Source of the DNA: Lithodes maja
Taxonomy: Eukaryota; Arthropoda; Malacostraca; Decapoda; Lithodidae
Length of the DNA: 64,000 nucleotides
Direction: 5' to 3'
NCBI GenBank assembly: GCA_037953745.1
Contig: JBAKBP010003138.1
Location: 15,001-79,000 of the forward strand
Shown here: in pieces, positions 9,521 through 18,516 of the stretch
Layout of the letters: each line of letters starts with the position of its first letter
How positions within the stretch are numbered: the first letter of the stretch is position 1
Notes under the pieces: generated by a model
Told to the model about the DNA's origin: nothing
Database searches by the model: none
Seen by the model: the letters and a program-made list of their open reading frames with translations, nothing else
Position numbers and translations under genes: made by a program

Positions 9521-12500
9521 ATGAACGAATCGCTGAAGGTTATCTTCCTCCTGGATGCCACTGCCAGTATGGGACCAGTTATTCAAAAATCGACCCTCGC
9601 CATCAATAACGTGGCTCGTCTGATGAAACTCTTCACTCGGTTAGAATTGGAGCTGATCACATTCAAGGATTTCGACCACACCTCGAATGGACTATCTCGA
9701 CACAAGTTCACTGACATCGAATCCACAAACAAGTTCCTGGCTACCCTGGTTGATGGTGTGAAAGGGGGAGGCCCTATCGGGTATGAAGCTTCATGTAGTG
9801 CCATTCTCCTAGCAATCGATTCTATTTCGGGATCGAAACATTCGGGTGCTCTGATCTACATCATAACCGACGAGGACGGCCGTTTCTTCGAAAGGGGATT
9901 GGCGAAGGATTTGGATATGGAGTTATCGAAAGAGATGTCACATTACGCCCAGCACGTCGGGGAGAAGTTAGAATTTGTCATGTCCAAGGCTACACCCCAG
10001 TACATTGCCCAACAACTGAATTTCAATAACGCCAAACTGATGGTGATCGTGGCCACTTCCAACAAGCATACACTATACCCACTCAAAGGCTACATGAAAT
10101 TGGAAGAGGCGATAACCAACATGAACGAAAATAATACGCCCATCCAGAGATGTAGTATCATCGAGATCGAAGACGGACATTACTATGCTGACAGTGCTAC
10201 CAAACTGGTCACGACCGACATCATGCGCAGTCTGGTCCATTCGACTTTCGGGAACAATTTGAACATTCAGAGCCTGTTGGGAAAAGAACTGAGGAGTCTC
10301 GACATTGCCAGGGAGAGCGCTAACCAACTGGGATTGGAATATGAAACATTGATCAACTCTACAAAGTGTTGGGTGAATAAAGATCCAAACATCAAGAAAG
10401 TGGAAAATGGTAAACGGGTCTTAGAATTCTTCTACTTCACACTATACCCTAACTACACTTCAGAAAACACCACCAACGACACTATGGCCAAATATGACCG
10501 CATCTTTCGACGAGAAGGGCAACAGCAGCAGCCAGAGAATCACTCCAATAATGCTCAAATGATTGTCGAAACCATCTGTGATGACAAGAAGTTGGCAGGT
10601 CTGGTTGTCGACTTTCCCATTGTCGGGGCGTACGTCAAGGGATTCGTGGCCGACTGTAACCCAAATAAGCAACATACTCAGGCTCTGGACATGGCTCTCA
10701 AAAGGCAATGCCGAGACCAATCCAAATACGATGATTTGAAGAAGATGAGATATGAATATGTGGTCCAAGAATTCATCGCTACCACCATCTCTGAAACTGC
10801 AACGGCCGACAACGGTGGAATTCTACTACTGAACCCAGATATTGAGATTACACCGTCGCCTCCTACTACACAATTGTTGGGGATGTGCGGAGCTGTGACG
10901 TTGAAGTGGGTGACAAATTTCGTCAAGGGGGTTAGGTACACGCTGACACCCAACAAGACGGGGAAAAGTTTGGACGGGAAGAGACTGGAGTGTATCCCGG
11001 CTGGTCATTTTGGCCATCCGAGCTCCGAACGACGTTACAGTCCCATCCAAGTACTGTTTTGTCTGTTGGATATCAATGTCTCTTTCCAACACAGACACGG
11101 CTTCAACACGATGATGATGTGCGCCACGATACTGCGAAACAGGGATGAAATTGATTGCCAAGAACTGGTGGTGGTGGCCCAACAGACTATGCAGGAGATG
11201 GATTTTGTTGGGATGGTTGAGGATAATGGACGGCTCATTCCGGCAATGTACGACAACGCATGTAGGAACACCACACTACACCAAAATGTGCGCAAATACC
11301 TGCCTCAGAATGTCATCAATCAACTCGCTTCGAGTTCTCAGTTGGATGCCGTGTTGGTGGTGTGCAAGAACACAAATATGAGCTTTGCCCACCCACACAA
11401 AACCTTCGTCGCTGATGTTACTACCTACGCTAGTGTCCCAAGAATCGAGTGTATCATGTGCAAGAACCTCATTTTCCATGAGCTGTTCGAGACGCCATCC
11501 GCGGTGGTGTGCATGTATTGTCAGATTAATGAAAGGTACCCAGACTCCAAGGTAACAAATCAAGTGTTGACCGCCTTCAGACTGACATTGGATGCTAAAC
11601 CCAAATGTCAAGCCGTCAACCTTCGCAGTCACCGTCGCAACCGGAAGCGGGGGTTGGGTGATATCGTCGAGAAGGAAGGTGACGATGATGATATCACGAA
11701 GGTGATGTTGAAGTGTACTGACTGCAAGAAGCTATACACGGTGTTCAGATACCCTAGCGCTCCAGCCCAAGTCAGTATGCATAGATGTGTAGAATGCAGA
11801 ACCATTCGGGCCATCAAGAATAAAGCTAACGCTAAATCTCTGGGACTTTACGCCAACCGATATATGGAGGAGGCTGCGGTAAATGGAGGAAAAGGAGAAG
11901 GAATAAACCACACCCTGAACATTCAGTTTGCTATCTGCCAATTCGAGTGGCTGGCCGAGAGGATGGAAGGAGGAGAACTGGTTGCCATCGACGATGAGGG
12001 TCGAGACTTTCTGATCGCCAAAGTTAGGGAAGAGAGTTCGGCTGAGATGGAAATGGAACTAGACGACGAAACAGTCAAATGTCGCGAAATTATCACCAAC
12101 AACAAGGATGTAACGGTGGCTGAAATCTTTCGACCGAATGAAGTGAATGCGGTAATCAAAGCCCAAACTGGACTCGAATTGGACCTGATGCGTGATAATT
12201 GGAAAAATAAAGCTCAACTCGACAAGAGTTACACATATTCCGAAACTGCCGGCAGTCCCAGGCAGTACACTGATGCCTCAGAATTGGACAAGATACTCAA
12301 TGATGGTCAGTGGTTTACGACTCCAGAGAGTATAGATTTGGTCAAGACGGTCTGCGGTGAAAACATCACCGACCCAGAACTTCACATCTTCAAATTGAAT
12401 TCATGTGCCATATGCCTCGAAACTGCAGTGAACAAGATGTACAATATACATTGTAGGACCTATCTCTGCGGTGAATGTCTGAACATGTTAGGGTACAACT

Positions 12501-12574
12501 TTAACTGTCCGGGCTGCAGACACCCTATGGGCAAATCAGAGGCGGGGCGTGGTGGTGTGGTGGTTTTCAAATAA
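9521..12574 (+). CDS. Large VWA-domain protein with C-terminal RING-like finger (1017 aa)
   Basis: This is an uninterrupted, intronless ORF. Residues 1-~200 look like a von Willebrand A domain. They open with a hydrophobic strand and a MIDAS motif, D12-A-T-A-S16-M-G, of the alpha-kinase/VWKA flavour, and DGVKGGGPIGYEA near residue 75 resembles the second metal loop. The middle (~res. 640-760) has two CxxC...CxxC pairs (CIMC/CMYC and CTDC/CVEC), so probable zinc ribbons, with an acidic-basic linker between them. The C-terminus (~res. 962-1003) is RING-like: CAIC, HC, LCGEC, CPGC. The histidine ligand normally two residues after the third cysteine is Thr here. I do not recognise the full architecture. 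A viral ubiquitin ligase with a VWA substrate- or metal-binding head is an inference. AATAAA overlaps the stop codon. Confidence 0.85.
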   Translation: MNESLKVIFLLDATASMGPVIQKSTLAINNVARLMKLFTRLELELITFKDFDHTSNGLSRHKFTDIESTNKFLATLVDGVKGGGPIGYEASCSAILLAIDSISGSKHSGALIYIITDEDGRFFERGLAKDLDMELSKEMSHYAQHVGEKLEFVMSKATPQYIAQQLNFNNAKLMVIVATSNKHTLYPLKGYMKLEEAITNMNENNTPIQRCSIIEIEDGHYYADSATKLVTTDIMRSLVHSTFGNNLNIQSLLGKELRSLDIARESANQLGLEYETLINSTKCWVNKDPNIKKVENGKRVLEFFYFTLYPNYTSENTTNDTMAKYDRIFRREGQQQQPENHSNNAQMIVETICDDKKLAGLVVDFPIVGAYVKGFVADCNPNKQHTQALDMALKRQCRDQSKYDDLKKMRYEYVVQEFIATTISETATADNGGILLLNPDIEITPSPPTTQLLGMCGAVTLKWVTNFVKGVRYTLTPNKTGKSLDGKRLECIPAGHFGHPSSERRYSPIQVLFCLLDINVSFQHRHGFNTMMMCATILRNRDEIDCQELVVVAQQTMQEMDFVGMVEDNGRLIPAMYDNACRNTTLHQNVRKYLPQNVINQLASSSQLDAVLVVCKNTNMSFAHPHKTFVADVTTYASVPRIECIMCKNLIFHELFETPSAVVCMYCQINERYPDSKVTNQVLTAFRLTLDAKPKCQAVNLRSHRRNRKRGLGDIVEKEGDDDDITKVMLKCTDCKKLYTVFRYPSAPAQVSMHRCVECRTIRAIKNKANAKSLGLYANRYMEEAAVNGGKGEGINHTLNIQFAICQFEWLAERMEGGELVAIDDEGRDFLIAKVREESSAEMEMELDDETVKCREIITNNKDVTVAEIFRPNEVNAVIKAQTGLELDLMRDNWKNKAQLDKSYTYSETAGSPRQYTDASELDKILNDGQWFTTPESIDLVKTVCGENITDPELHIFKLNSCAICLETAVNKMYNIHCRTYLCGECLNMLGYNFNCPGCRHPMGKSEAGRGGVVVFK

Positions 12575-13061
12575 AAGAATCTTGGTGTAAATCTTGTGTT
12601 TCATAACCCTCTAATACAATCTTGATAGTTTAGGATAATTATATTCACCTAAAACATGTCCATTTATACAGACATACCATCCATATTCTTCCTTATAGAA
12701 AAACGGGTGTGATATTCACCTAAAACCAGTATACTGAATGTGGAAATCTAACCCTCGGACTGACCAAGTGTTGTAGCGTTCCTCTAGAAACTTTGTGTTC
12801 AAGAATGTGACTACCAAATATGTCTGACCTCTCAAAGTCGAGGTGTGGGGGTTTCCAACTTATAGTGTCTCGATTTGTGAGTCAGTCTTAGGCTAGGTTA
12901 GATTTTTAGCATCTCAGAGTTGAGATATAATTATACAGCCATACCATTAAAAACCAGACTACTGAATGTGAAAATCTAGCCTCAGACTGACCAAAAAAGG
13001 AGATGATGTTTAATTGAGTTGTGATTTTGGCTACGTTACAACAAATGTGTGAGTCCGAGGA
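12575..13061. other. Intergenic region with degraded hr-like repeat
   Basis: It carries decayed pieces of the array repeat seen at 5440-7672: 'gtgtgatattcacctaaaac' near 12709, 'ctgaccaagtgttgtagcg' near 12761, and later 'agcctcagactgacc'. No ORF of note is present. Confidence 0.5.
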
Positions 13062-13242
13062 TAGATTTTACTTGACAATGTGGCCTGATACCTCCGTATC
13101 GTTACTACATGCTATTCAGGGTAGATTTTTTACTTGACAATGTGGCCTGATACCTCCGTATCGTTACTACATTCTATTCAGGGTAGATTTTACTTGAGAC
13201 TGTGAGTCCTGATACCTCCGTATCGTTACTACATTCTATTCA
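13062..13242 (+). repeat. Triplicated ~61-bp tandem repeat
   Basis: Three units start at 13062, 13122 and 13184 with 'tagatttta...cttgag/caatgtgg', and each contains 'cctgatacctccgtatcgtt'. They lie in the convergent gap between the VWA-RING gene and the minus-strand basic protein gene. A diverged single relative is at about 5335-5375. Confidence 0.8.
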
Positions 13243-13303
13243 CCTAAAACTAAGAATAAAGGGTAAAAAAATACCAAAAACATGTCACATTTTTATTGAT
13301 TCC

Positions 13304-13978
13304 TCAATTATCATAGTTTAATACTTTGAAGCCTTTGAAAGTTGGGGTATTGTTCGCAGTATATATCCTATCTATGAGAGAGTCTTGAAAGACCATATGG
13401 AAGTGGAACTCTTTACTGCCCAGATAGAGGCAACTAGGTAGTTTTGTAGTGTCGGCCATAAAGTCTTCCAAGCTCTGTTTTTCAACATTGCCGTTGATGA
13501 TGCTGGTCACCTTGGTGTGTTTCAAGTTCTCGATTTCTATGATGGACACTTTGGATATGACAACTTTGAGATGATCGGGAATATTAGACAGTAGAAACTG
13601 GGTGTACAATTTGAACTCGGACGTGTCTATATCATCACTATGGTAGGGTCTGTGCCAATCCATTTCTCCGGTCGTGTTTTTCAGTACTATGATCGAGAGG
13701 TCTCCGTTCGGTCGCAGGCAGTTGAGAACACGTTGACCGTCGTTGCACGCATTTTCTAAGTTGTAATCTATCACTACCCAATATTGTAGCATACCATGTT
13801 CAAAAGGACCCTCATCATTTTCGTTGTCGTGATACTCATTCCTCCTCTTTTTGTTCTTTTTTATCTTCTTATTCCTCTGGTCGTCGTCATCTTCACCGCC
13901 ACTCTTCTCACTAGCAGCGCGCTTTTTGGGTGATGCGGCCCCTCGACTACTTCTACTGGAAGTTGTCGCTCCATTCAT
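13304..13978 (-). CDS. Basic protein with acidic/lysine-rich N-terminus (224 aa)
   Basis: The ORF starts at an ATG. Residues 1-48 are low-complexity: Ser/Arg/Ala, then an acidic EDDDDQ run and a strongly basic KKIKKNKKRR cluster typical of a nuclear localisation signal. Residues ~58-224 look like a folded domain without cysteines or membrane segments; I recognise no family. A polyadenylation signal (TTTATT on the plus strand) lies at 13292-13297, just after the stop. A nuclear viral protein is the likeliest guess, based only on the basic cluster and the neighbourhood. Confidence 0.7.
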   Translation of the reverse strand: MNGATTSSRSSRGAASPKKRAASEKSGGEDDDDQRNKKIKKNKKRRNEYHDNENDEGPFEHGMLQYWVVIDYNLENACNDGQRVLNCLRPNGDLSIIVLKNTTGEMDWHRPYHSDDIDTSEFKLYTQFLLSNIPDHLKVVISKVSIIEIENLKHTKVTSIINGNVEKQSLEDFMADTTKLPSCLYLGSKEFHFHMVFQDSLIDRIYTANNTPTFKGFKVLNYDN

Positions 13979-14087
13979 CCTCTATCTGTTTGTGTAGAAA
14001 CTGTTCAGCCCTGCTGGTGTCTCAGAATGTGTATGTCCAAATAGCTTATCTATGGCCCATCGGGTCGTCTGGTTGAGGGGTGTAGAG

Positions 14088-14094
14088 CTATATA
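14088..14094 (-). promoter_or_regulatory. TATA box of the basic-protein gene
   Basis: The minus strand reads GGGTATATAGC about 110 bases upstream of the ATG at 13978. It also forms the stop codon of the remnant ORF upstream. Confidence 0.45.
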
Positions 14095-14650
14095 CCCAAC
14101 TCTGAAAGCTGTTGACACAATGCGATCAGGAGAGTCAGTTCGAGGTTGTAGTACTGGCTTTTGATACGGGTGGCTAGCGTAACCTCCAGTATCATTAGAT
14201 ACTTGGCGCAGTTCACTAGGTTGTAACCTAAACCGTTACAGTCGTCTACGAATCCGAAGATGAGACACACAATCTGGTGGTGTACCTTGTCCAGTAGGGG
14301 TAGTTGGAGAGGGGATTATTACCATCAAAAATATATTTTTGGGTAAAATAAATACTGTGCAATTCCTCCTTCTGGGCCGCGATAAAATTATAAAGATCAC
14401 TATAAACTGGCAAATTATATCTATTGTCATCGAAGGGTTGAATATTGTTGTAATATGGAGAGAATGGTGGTGGAGTTAAGATTGACCGTGAGAGTTTGGT
14501 AGCGATAACCTCGGGAGTGACCCTCGCACCCTTGACACCCAAAAAAGTACCAATCCCTAGAGCAGTCGTCCCGTTGTCCGTTGCGTACACTCGCGATGGA
14601 GAGAATGGTGTTGGAGTTAATATCGGCCGTGAGAGTGTGGAAACTATCAC
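14088..14650 (-). pseudogene. Degenerate ORF pair with repeated Pro-rich motif
   Basis: Two minus-strand frames overlap near 14246-14270. The upstream one (14246-14650, 134 codons) has no ATG at all and carries two copies of a motif like LSRPILTPTPFSP. The downstream one (to 14088) has no ATG either but has protein-like composition with helical, hydrophobic stretches (e.g. YNLVNCAKYLMILEVTLATR). The likeliest reading is one gene that lost its start and acquired a frameshift. No family is recognised. Confidence 0.4.
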
Positions 14651-15289
14651 TTTGCGAGTAAGTCAGGTTTAGGTGAAGAGTGGGGACGAATAATGTAAGT
14701 TCCTTAGACCTCCATCAAGTTTATAATTACAGTCCCTACTATAGACCCCTTTTCAAGATAAATTTGTAAACTTTTCGGTAAAGAAAATGTCCAGGCCGAA
14801 GGCCGGTTCCTCTTAAATTACAGACTCGCTATCGCTCGTCAGGTAAAACATCGACAGTGGGTCCAAAAAAGTATCCCTCAAGTCGAAATCTCCCCTATAT
14901 ATTCCCTAAAAACGTCTCCTAATCCTGCCACAGCCATTAGTCCCAGGGCATTTGTTACCTTTCCAATTTTCCTTTACCCTCTCTGAAGGAAGCTGTTCTG
15001 TGGGCGTACGAGTTACAACCAGAGACATATAGGTTGAAGTTCCGGGGTGTTACGAAGGGTCGTGAATGCACTTTTCTAGAACATGTCCGGGAACTATCTT
15101 AATGTATTGAGAAATTGGCTGAGGTCAGAGAAGGTGACCCCCAGAAAGGAACGCAAAATTTAAGCTGCGCCCCCTGCCTGCACTCCGAGTTCAGATTTTT
15201 ACCGTTCCTTACTCCTCTATACTGGTTGTGCGCACCGGATCGCAGAGTGCAGAGCACCAAATCGGCGCGCCCACGCCCACCACTGATAA
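14651..15289. other. Region without a supported gene
   Basis: I see no complete ORF. Codon-like stretches on the minus strand at about 14800-15060 are broken by several stops and may be a decayed viral gene, but nothing is recognisable. The GC-rich piece at 15150-15290 has only short ORFs that cross on both strands. Confidence 0.4.
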
Positions 15290-15371
15290 GGTGTTCATAT
15301 TCGGTGAACAGTTGATATCTCCCACGTATCCCGTTATCCACCTTGCACTTCAAAAGACGTAGTGACTGCAT
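15290..15371 (-). pseudogene. 5' remnant of a VIT-VWA gene
   Basis: The minus strand starts MQSLRLLKCKVDNG, the same start as the long VIT-VWA ORF beginning at 33282. A short internal deletion and then unrelated sequence follow. Upstream it keeps the family's TATA run (about 15423-15437) and the intergenic cassette at 15470-15565. It is the leftover 5' end of a fourth gene copy. Confidence 0.7.
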
Positions 15372-15469
15372 GGTAGAGGATATAATTATAGATGGGTTGT
15401 GGTCTCAGAAGGTTTAGGGGAGTTATATATATATATACAAGATAGGCACGGTTGTTGCCAATGTGGAAA

Positions 15470-15565
15470 AGAAACATGTTTTCTGATTAAATAAAGTTTA
15501 TTGTAAAAAATCATACCACACCATGCACACTCGGTGTGAGTAGTATGGCTCTAAATAAAAAAAAG
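15470..15565 (-). promoter_or_regulatory. Intergenic cassette, copy 1
   Basis: Contains AATAAAGTTTATT, a near-palindrome that reads as AATAAA on both strands. It is followed by 'ataccacaccatgcacac', 'gtgtgagtagtatggctct' and 'ggtcgaagcgacc'. The same order recurs at eight or more gene borders in the island. Confidence 0.65.
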
Positions 15566-15599
15566 GTCGAAGCGACCTAAAGGATTAGGCCGAATATTG

Positions 15600-15745
15600 C
15601 AATTTAAGATCTAAATTGAATGGGCCGAAAAATCGCCTATGGTACTCAGCCACTGCTGTCAGGTGATGTTGGTACTCTACGGCTCCCATATTCAAGGTGT
15701 CGTCGAAGGATTTATCAAAATTAAATAATCTTGAATTATATATAA
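15600..15745 (-). pseudogene. Short shared gene-start fragment
   Basis: The minus strand encodes MGAVEYQHHLTAVAEYHRR before losing similarity. A matching piece occurs near 37650-37715, and the first part ('cagctcccatattcaaggtg') recurs at 33463-33483. It looks like the 5' end of a duplicated island gene whose full copy is not in this window. Confidence 0.4.
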
Positions 15746-15747
15746 AA

Positions 15748-16338
15748 TTAAGATATTTTTTTTTTAATGTTTAGTACACATAGTAAATGTAAATACAAAA
15801 CTAAAATGAATAGAAAAAAAAAATGTCTATGATGGAGCGCCAGGGCAAGACTGCCCAATAATACAATGGTAACCATAGACAATTGCATTGTCGTATATTC
15901 CGGTCGAACCTCAGAATCAATTGCACTCCGGAGCACCAATCTTCGTGCATTATAACCAATTACACGGCCGTAAACCGACCCCTGTTGTAAAATTTCCGAG
16001 AGGTCATTCTTAACTTTATCAATTTTGGCTTGACTGTCGAATTGTTCGATATGCTTTTCTCCGCCAATAGGTTGTCCGTAGTGATTGATGGTTCTCGAGC
16101 CTAGGTATTGATAATACTTGTTCATATACATAATATTCTCCTCTTCGGCAAACATTGGTTTATCGTTATATATTTCGGACATTAATTGCTCGTAGGTGGA
16201 GAGAGTTTCACCCGTTGCGGGATTAATAGTTGTTTCAAAGCTATTGTCAACAAGGGTGAGATTTGATTCAACCACAAAATTTAATAAATCATGGGGACTG
16301 AATGGTGCCGTTTTGGCGTTCACGTCGGTAATATTCAT
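15748..16338 (-). CDS. Putative C-terminally anchored membrane protein (196 aa)
   Basis: The ORF starts with a good ATG 63 bases downstream of the PIF-0-like stop, so the two are in tandem on the minus strand. The first ~145 residues are soluble and mostly polar, with no Cys pairs. From about residue 150 the protein becomes strongly hydrophobic (MVTIVLLGSLALALHH, then FFFLFILVLYLHLLC), enough for one or two membrane segments, and it ends in a lysine-rich tail. The position next to PIF-0 suggests a virion envelope protein. I recognise no family, so function stays unknown. Confidence 0.65.
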   Translation of the reverse strand: MNITDVNAKTAPFSPHDLLNFVVESNLTLVDNSFETTINPATGETLSTYEQLMSEIYNDKPMFAEEENIMYMNKYYQYLGSRTINHYGQPIGGEKHIEQFDSQAKIDKVKNDLSEILQQGSVYGRVIGYNARRLVLRSAIDSEVRPEYTTMQLSMVTIVLLGSLALALHHRHFFFLFILVLYLHLLCVLNIKKKIS

Positions 16339-16401
16339 TTTTGTTCGAAAAGATTCGTTAAGGGAATGGGCGTATTTTTCTAGGTCGGATTTGTATTTGA
16401 T

Positions 16402-17976
16402 TTAATTCATCCAACTGGTGTCTATAGCAAAATCTAAGATTAGTCCTAAAATTGAGATAAATGTCAGAACCATGGCCACTACATTGAAGGCCATGGTTGC
16501 GAGTTTGGCCAATAACTTTAACATTTGAACTGCAACTTTAACCATAGTCTTAACAGCCAATCCTATTATTTTTCGGCTGACAGAGGCCACTACAAAGTAG
16601 GAGGCCGCTTTAACACCAGCTCGAGCACTCAGTTTAGTCATTATTGAACTTGATAATTTAGAGGAGACCTTTTTACTACCCTTGGCCAAGATATCCAAAC
16701 TTTTATCCACAAGAAGATCGGCTCCCAAATTGGCAACTATATTATCCATAAAATTAAAATCTTTGTTTGGGTTTCCTATCAAACTTCCAATATTGACGAG
16801 ATCTTCCCATATCTTTAACCCCAAATTAGTAACGGGTGCAGCCCAAAATTGTTCAACAGGACGGTAGGCTATGGGTTTTAAATCGTCGCCGAGTTTCGCT
16901 TCCCTCTTCATTTTTCTTTGAGTAACCGAATAATAATGATAAGATGTATTACAGGGAGCATCTGTAAGGGGGGAAACTATATTGGTGTTAAATTTCAACA
17001 ATAAATTTAATATTACGATAAATTTTTCCTTTTCTTCGGGTGATAGCTGGATATTTGCAATTTCGTTCAAAAATAGTTTCTTAATCTCATCTTTGTTGGT
17101 ATTCAAAGATAATTTAGGAAAGAGAACAAGTAAATCATTTATGAGACCGTACACATCGTCATCTTTGAAGACATTGTAATGTTTATGGCTGTATAACGAG
17201 AAGTATCTTTTTATGAGCTTGTGTAATCCGCCATCTTTACTCAGTTGGCTATGGTAGCCATCGGTATGGTGATTAGCACGCAACAAAAGGGATCGCAATA
17301 GGCGCTTGTATTGGCTGGGTTCACTAAGATCTACCCTTTGGGTGTCATCTAAAGTAATTTCTCTGGCCGAGGGACCAATTCTAGTTATTCGTGGTAGACT
17401 ATTTTGGATGGCATTCTTATTTTCCCGATAGAGAAAATTGGTCAAGACATCGCCGAGAAAAAATCTTGCTATATAACCACCCACACTCGTATAACAATCT
17501 TGACCAATTGGATCATATTCTTTTTGGATATATTGACAGTAGGCGTAATTGGGTGTCATGGCGGAAACGGTTTGGTCAGTTATACTGAAGGGTGGCAAGT
17601 CTGGACTATTGAAAGCTTCTATTTTTCCAGCGGCACTGTAGCGGGAGACTGGTATGGTGGCCCATGTCAAAAATTGGGGATTAATTGCCCTACAGTTTCC
17701 ATCCCTATCTAGTCCCGGTAAAAAATAGTTACCCTCGGGCATTGGTCTGCCAGACTGAGGATCGATATTTCTGGTTATTGTAAAGCACGCACGTTGACAG
17801 GTTTGATATTGTATACCACCCGAATCCACCTCAGATACCACGGAATCATAAAAATCACAGCTTTTGTCATGTTCGTCGTGCTTATAATATTTGGCGAGGT
17901 CATTTGGGTGACAATTGAAGGCGGTGCAATCAAAGATATCGACATCCCATTCCAGCTCCATAATTATAATCATCAA
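16402..17976 (-). CDS. pif-0: P74/PIF-0-like virion entry protein, main part
   Basis: This reading frame holds most of a P74/PIF-0 homologue. Visible family features are an N-terminal Cys-rich section (CTAFNCH, CQRACF), a CRAINPQFLTW segment, a YCQYIQKEYDPIGQDCY segment, and a long hydrophobic C-terminus (~res. 430-520) ending in a predicted membrane anchor. PIF-0 is an envelope protein that large invertebrate DNA viruses need to enter midgut cells. The family's first ~75 residues are missing from this frame and lie in a different frame at 17930-18160, so the gene as it stands is interrupted. The first ATG of this frame sits in the overlap and is unlikely to be the authentic start. Homology rests on motif order and topology, not on a search. 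Confidence 0.7.
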   Translation of the reverse strand: MMIIIMELEWDVDIFDCTAFNCHPNDLAKYYKHDEHDKSCDFYDSVVSEVDSGGIQYQTCQRACFTITRNIDPQSGRPMPEGNYFLPGLDRDGNCRAINPQFLTWATIPVSRYSAAGKIEAFNSPDLPPFSITDQTVSAMTPNYAYCQYIQKEYDPIGQDCYTSVGGYIARFFLGDVLTNFLYRENKNAIQNSLPRITRIGPSAREITLDDTQRVDLSEPSQYKRLLRSLLLRANHHTDGYHSQLSKDGGLHKLIKRYFSLYSHKHYNVFKDDDVYGLINDLLVLFPKLSLNTNKDEIKKLFLNEIANIQLSPEEKEKFIVILNLLLKFNTNIVSPLTDAPCNTSYHYYSVTQRKMKREAKLGDDLKPIAYRPVEQFWAAPVTNLGLKIWEDLVNIGSLIGNPNKDFNFMDNIVANLGADLLVDKSLDILAKGSKKVSSKLSSSIMTKLSARAGVKAASYFVVASVSRKIIGLAVKTMVKVAVQMLKLLAKLATMAFNVVAMVLTFISILGLILDFAIDTSWMN

Positions 17977-18160
17977 TTATTTGATTTTCTTCGGTGTATA
18001 CACCAACACCTTTCCATCCATTTTTTCCTTTATTTCTCAATGTCACGCCTAGAAAAAGATCGGGCCTATGCTTTAGCGCCAATTGGTAATGGTGTTGTTC
18101 GGTTGCTTTGTGGGCGTACACCATTGCCTGACTCAGATCTGTATCGGATAAAGTCGCCAT
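17930..18160 (-). CDS. pif-0: P74/PIF-0-like N-terminal segment, other frame
   Basis: This is a 76-codon minus-strand ORF with an ATG start, overlapping the next frame by about 47 bases. Its composition and position fit the conserved amino-terminal segment of P74/PIF-0 proteins (a helical start, then a stretch with ADR/HRPDLFLGV-like character). The frame change falls around 17930-17976. It could be a decay frameshift, an assembly error, or, less likely, programmed frameshifting. No short intron with clear GT/AG borders is evident. Confidence 0.6.
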   Translation of the reverse strand: MATLSDTDLSQAMVYAHKATEQHHYQLALKHRPDLFLGVTLRNKGKNGWKGVGVYTEENQIIDDYNYGAGMGCRYL

Positions 18161-18200
18161 AATAGTTATCCATTGGGGTAATTTAAAACAAATAATTTAT

Positions 18201-18482
18201 TTATTTATTTATTATTTCTTTTAAATTATCATTTAATTTGATAATCTCACCCAATTCAATAACAAATTGATTATACATAGATAGAAAATTAAGTTTCGTT
18301 ATAGCACACTCGTTGCTTCCAATTATTGTCACAGATGGAATAAGCCACAAGTTACCGGGAATGGTCTTAAAAGATGTGTAATTGATGTGGTATATATTTA
18401 ATCCTAGGTAATGAAGATATTTCACAAACATTAAAGCAGATTTGATATATTCATCAACCATAGACACTATTTCAACAATCAT
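18201..18482 (-). CDS. Small hypothetical protein (93 aa)
   Basis: An ATG-started ORF sits between the PIF-0-like gene (ATG 41 bases further) and the P-loop-like gene on the same strand, with a spacer of only 34 bases to the latter's stop. It is rich in Ile, Leu, Tyr and Asn, with one moderately hydrophobic stretch (MFVKYLHYLGLNIYHI) that is too polar for a convincing membrane span. No cysteine motif and no family is recognised. Its strand and tight packing match its neighbours. Confidence 0.5.
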   Translation of the reverse strand: MIVEIVSMVDEYIKSALMFVKYLHYLGLNIYHINYTSFKTIPGNLWLIPSVTIIGSNECAITKLNFLSMYNQFVIELGEIIKLNDNLKEIINK

Positions 18483-18516
18483 GATTTATTGTTAGTTAGC
18501 TTTAAAATATACAAAT

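Noticed and set aside
10073..12159. Several minus-strand ORFs of 70-118 codons inside the VWA-RING gene
   Set aside because: They are shadows of the conserved plus-strand gene with no independent features.
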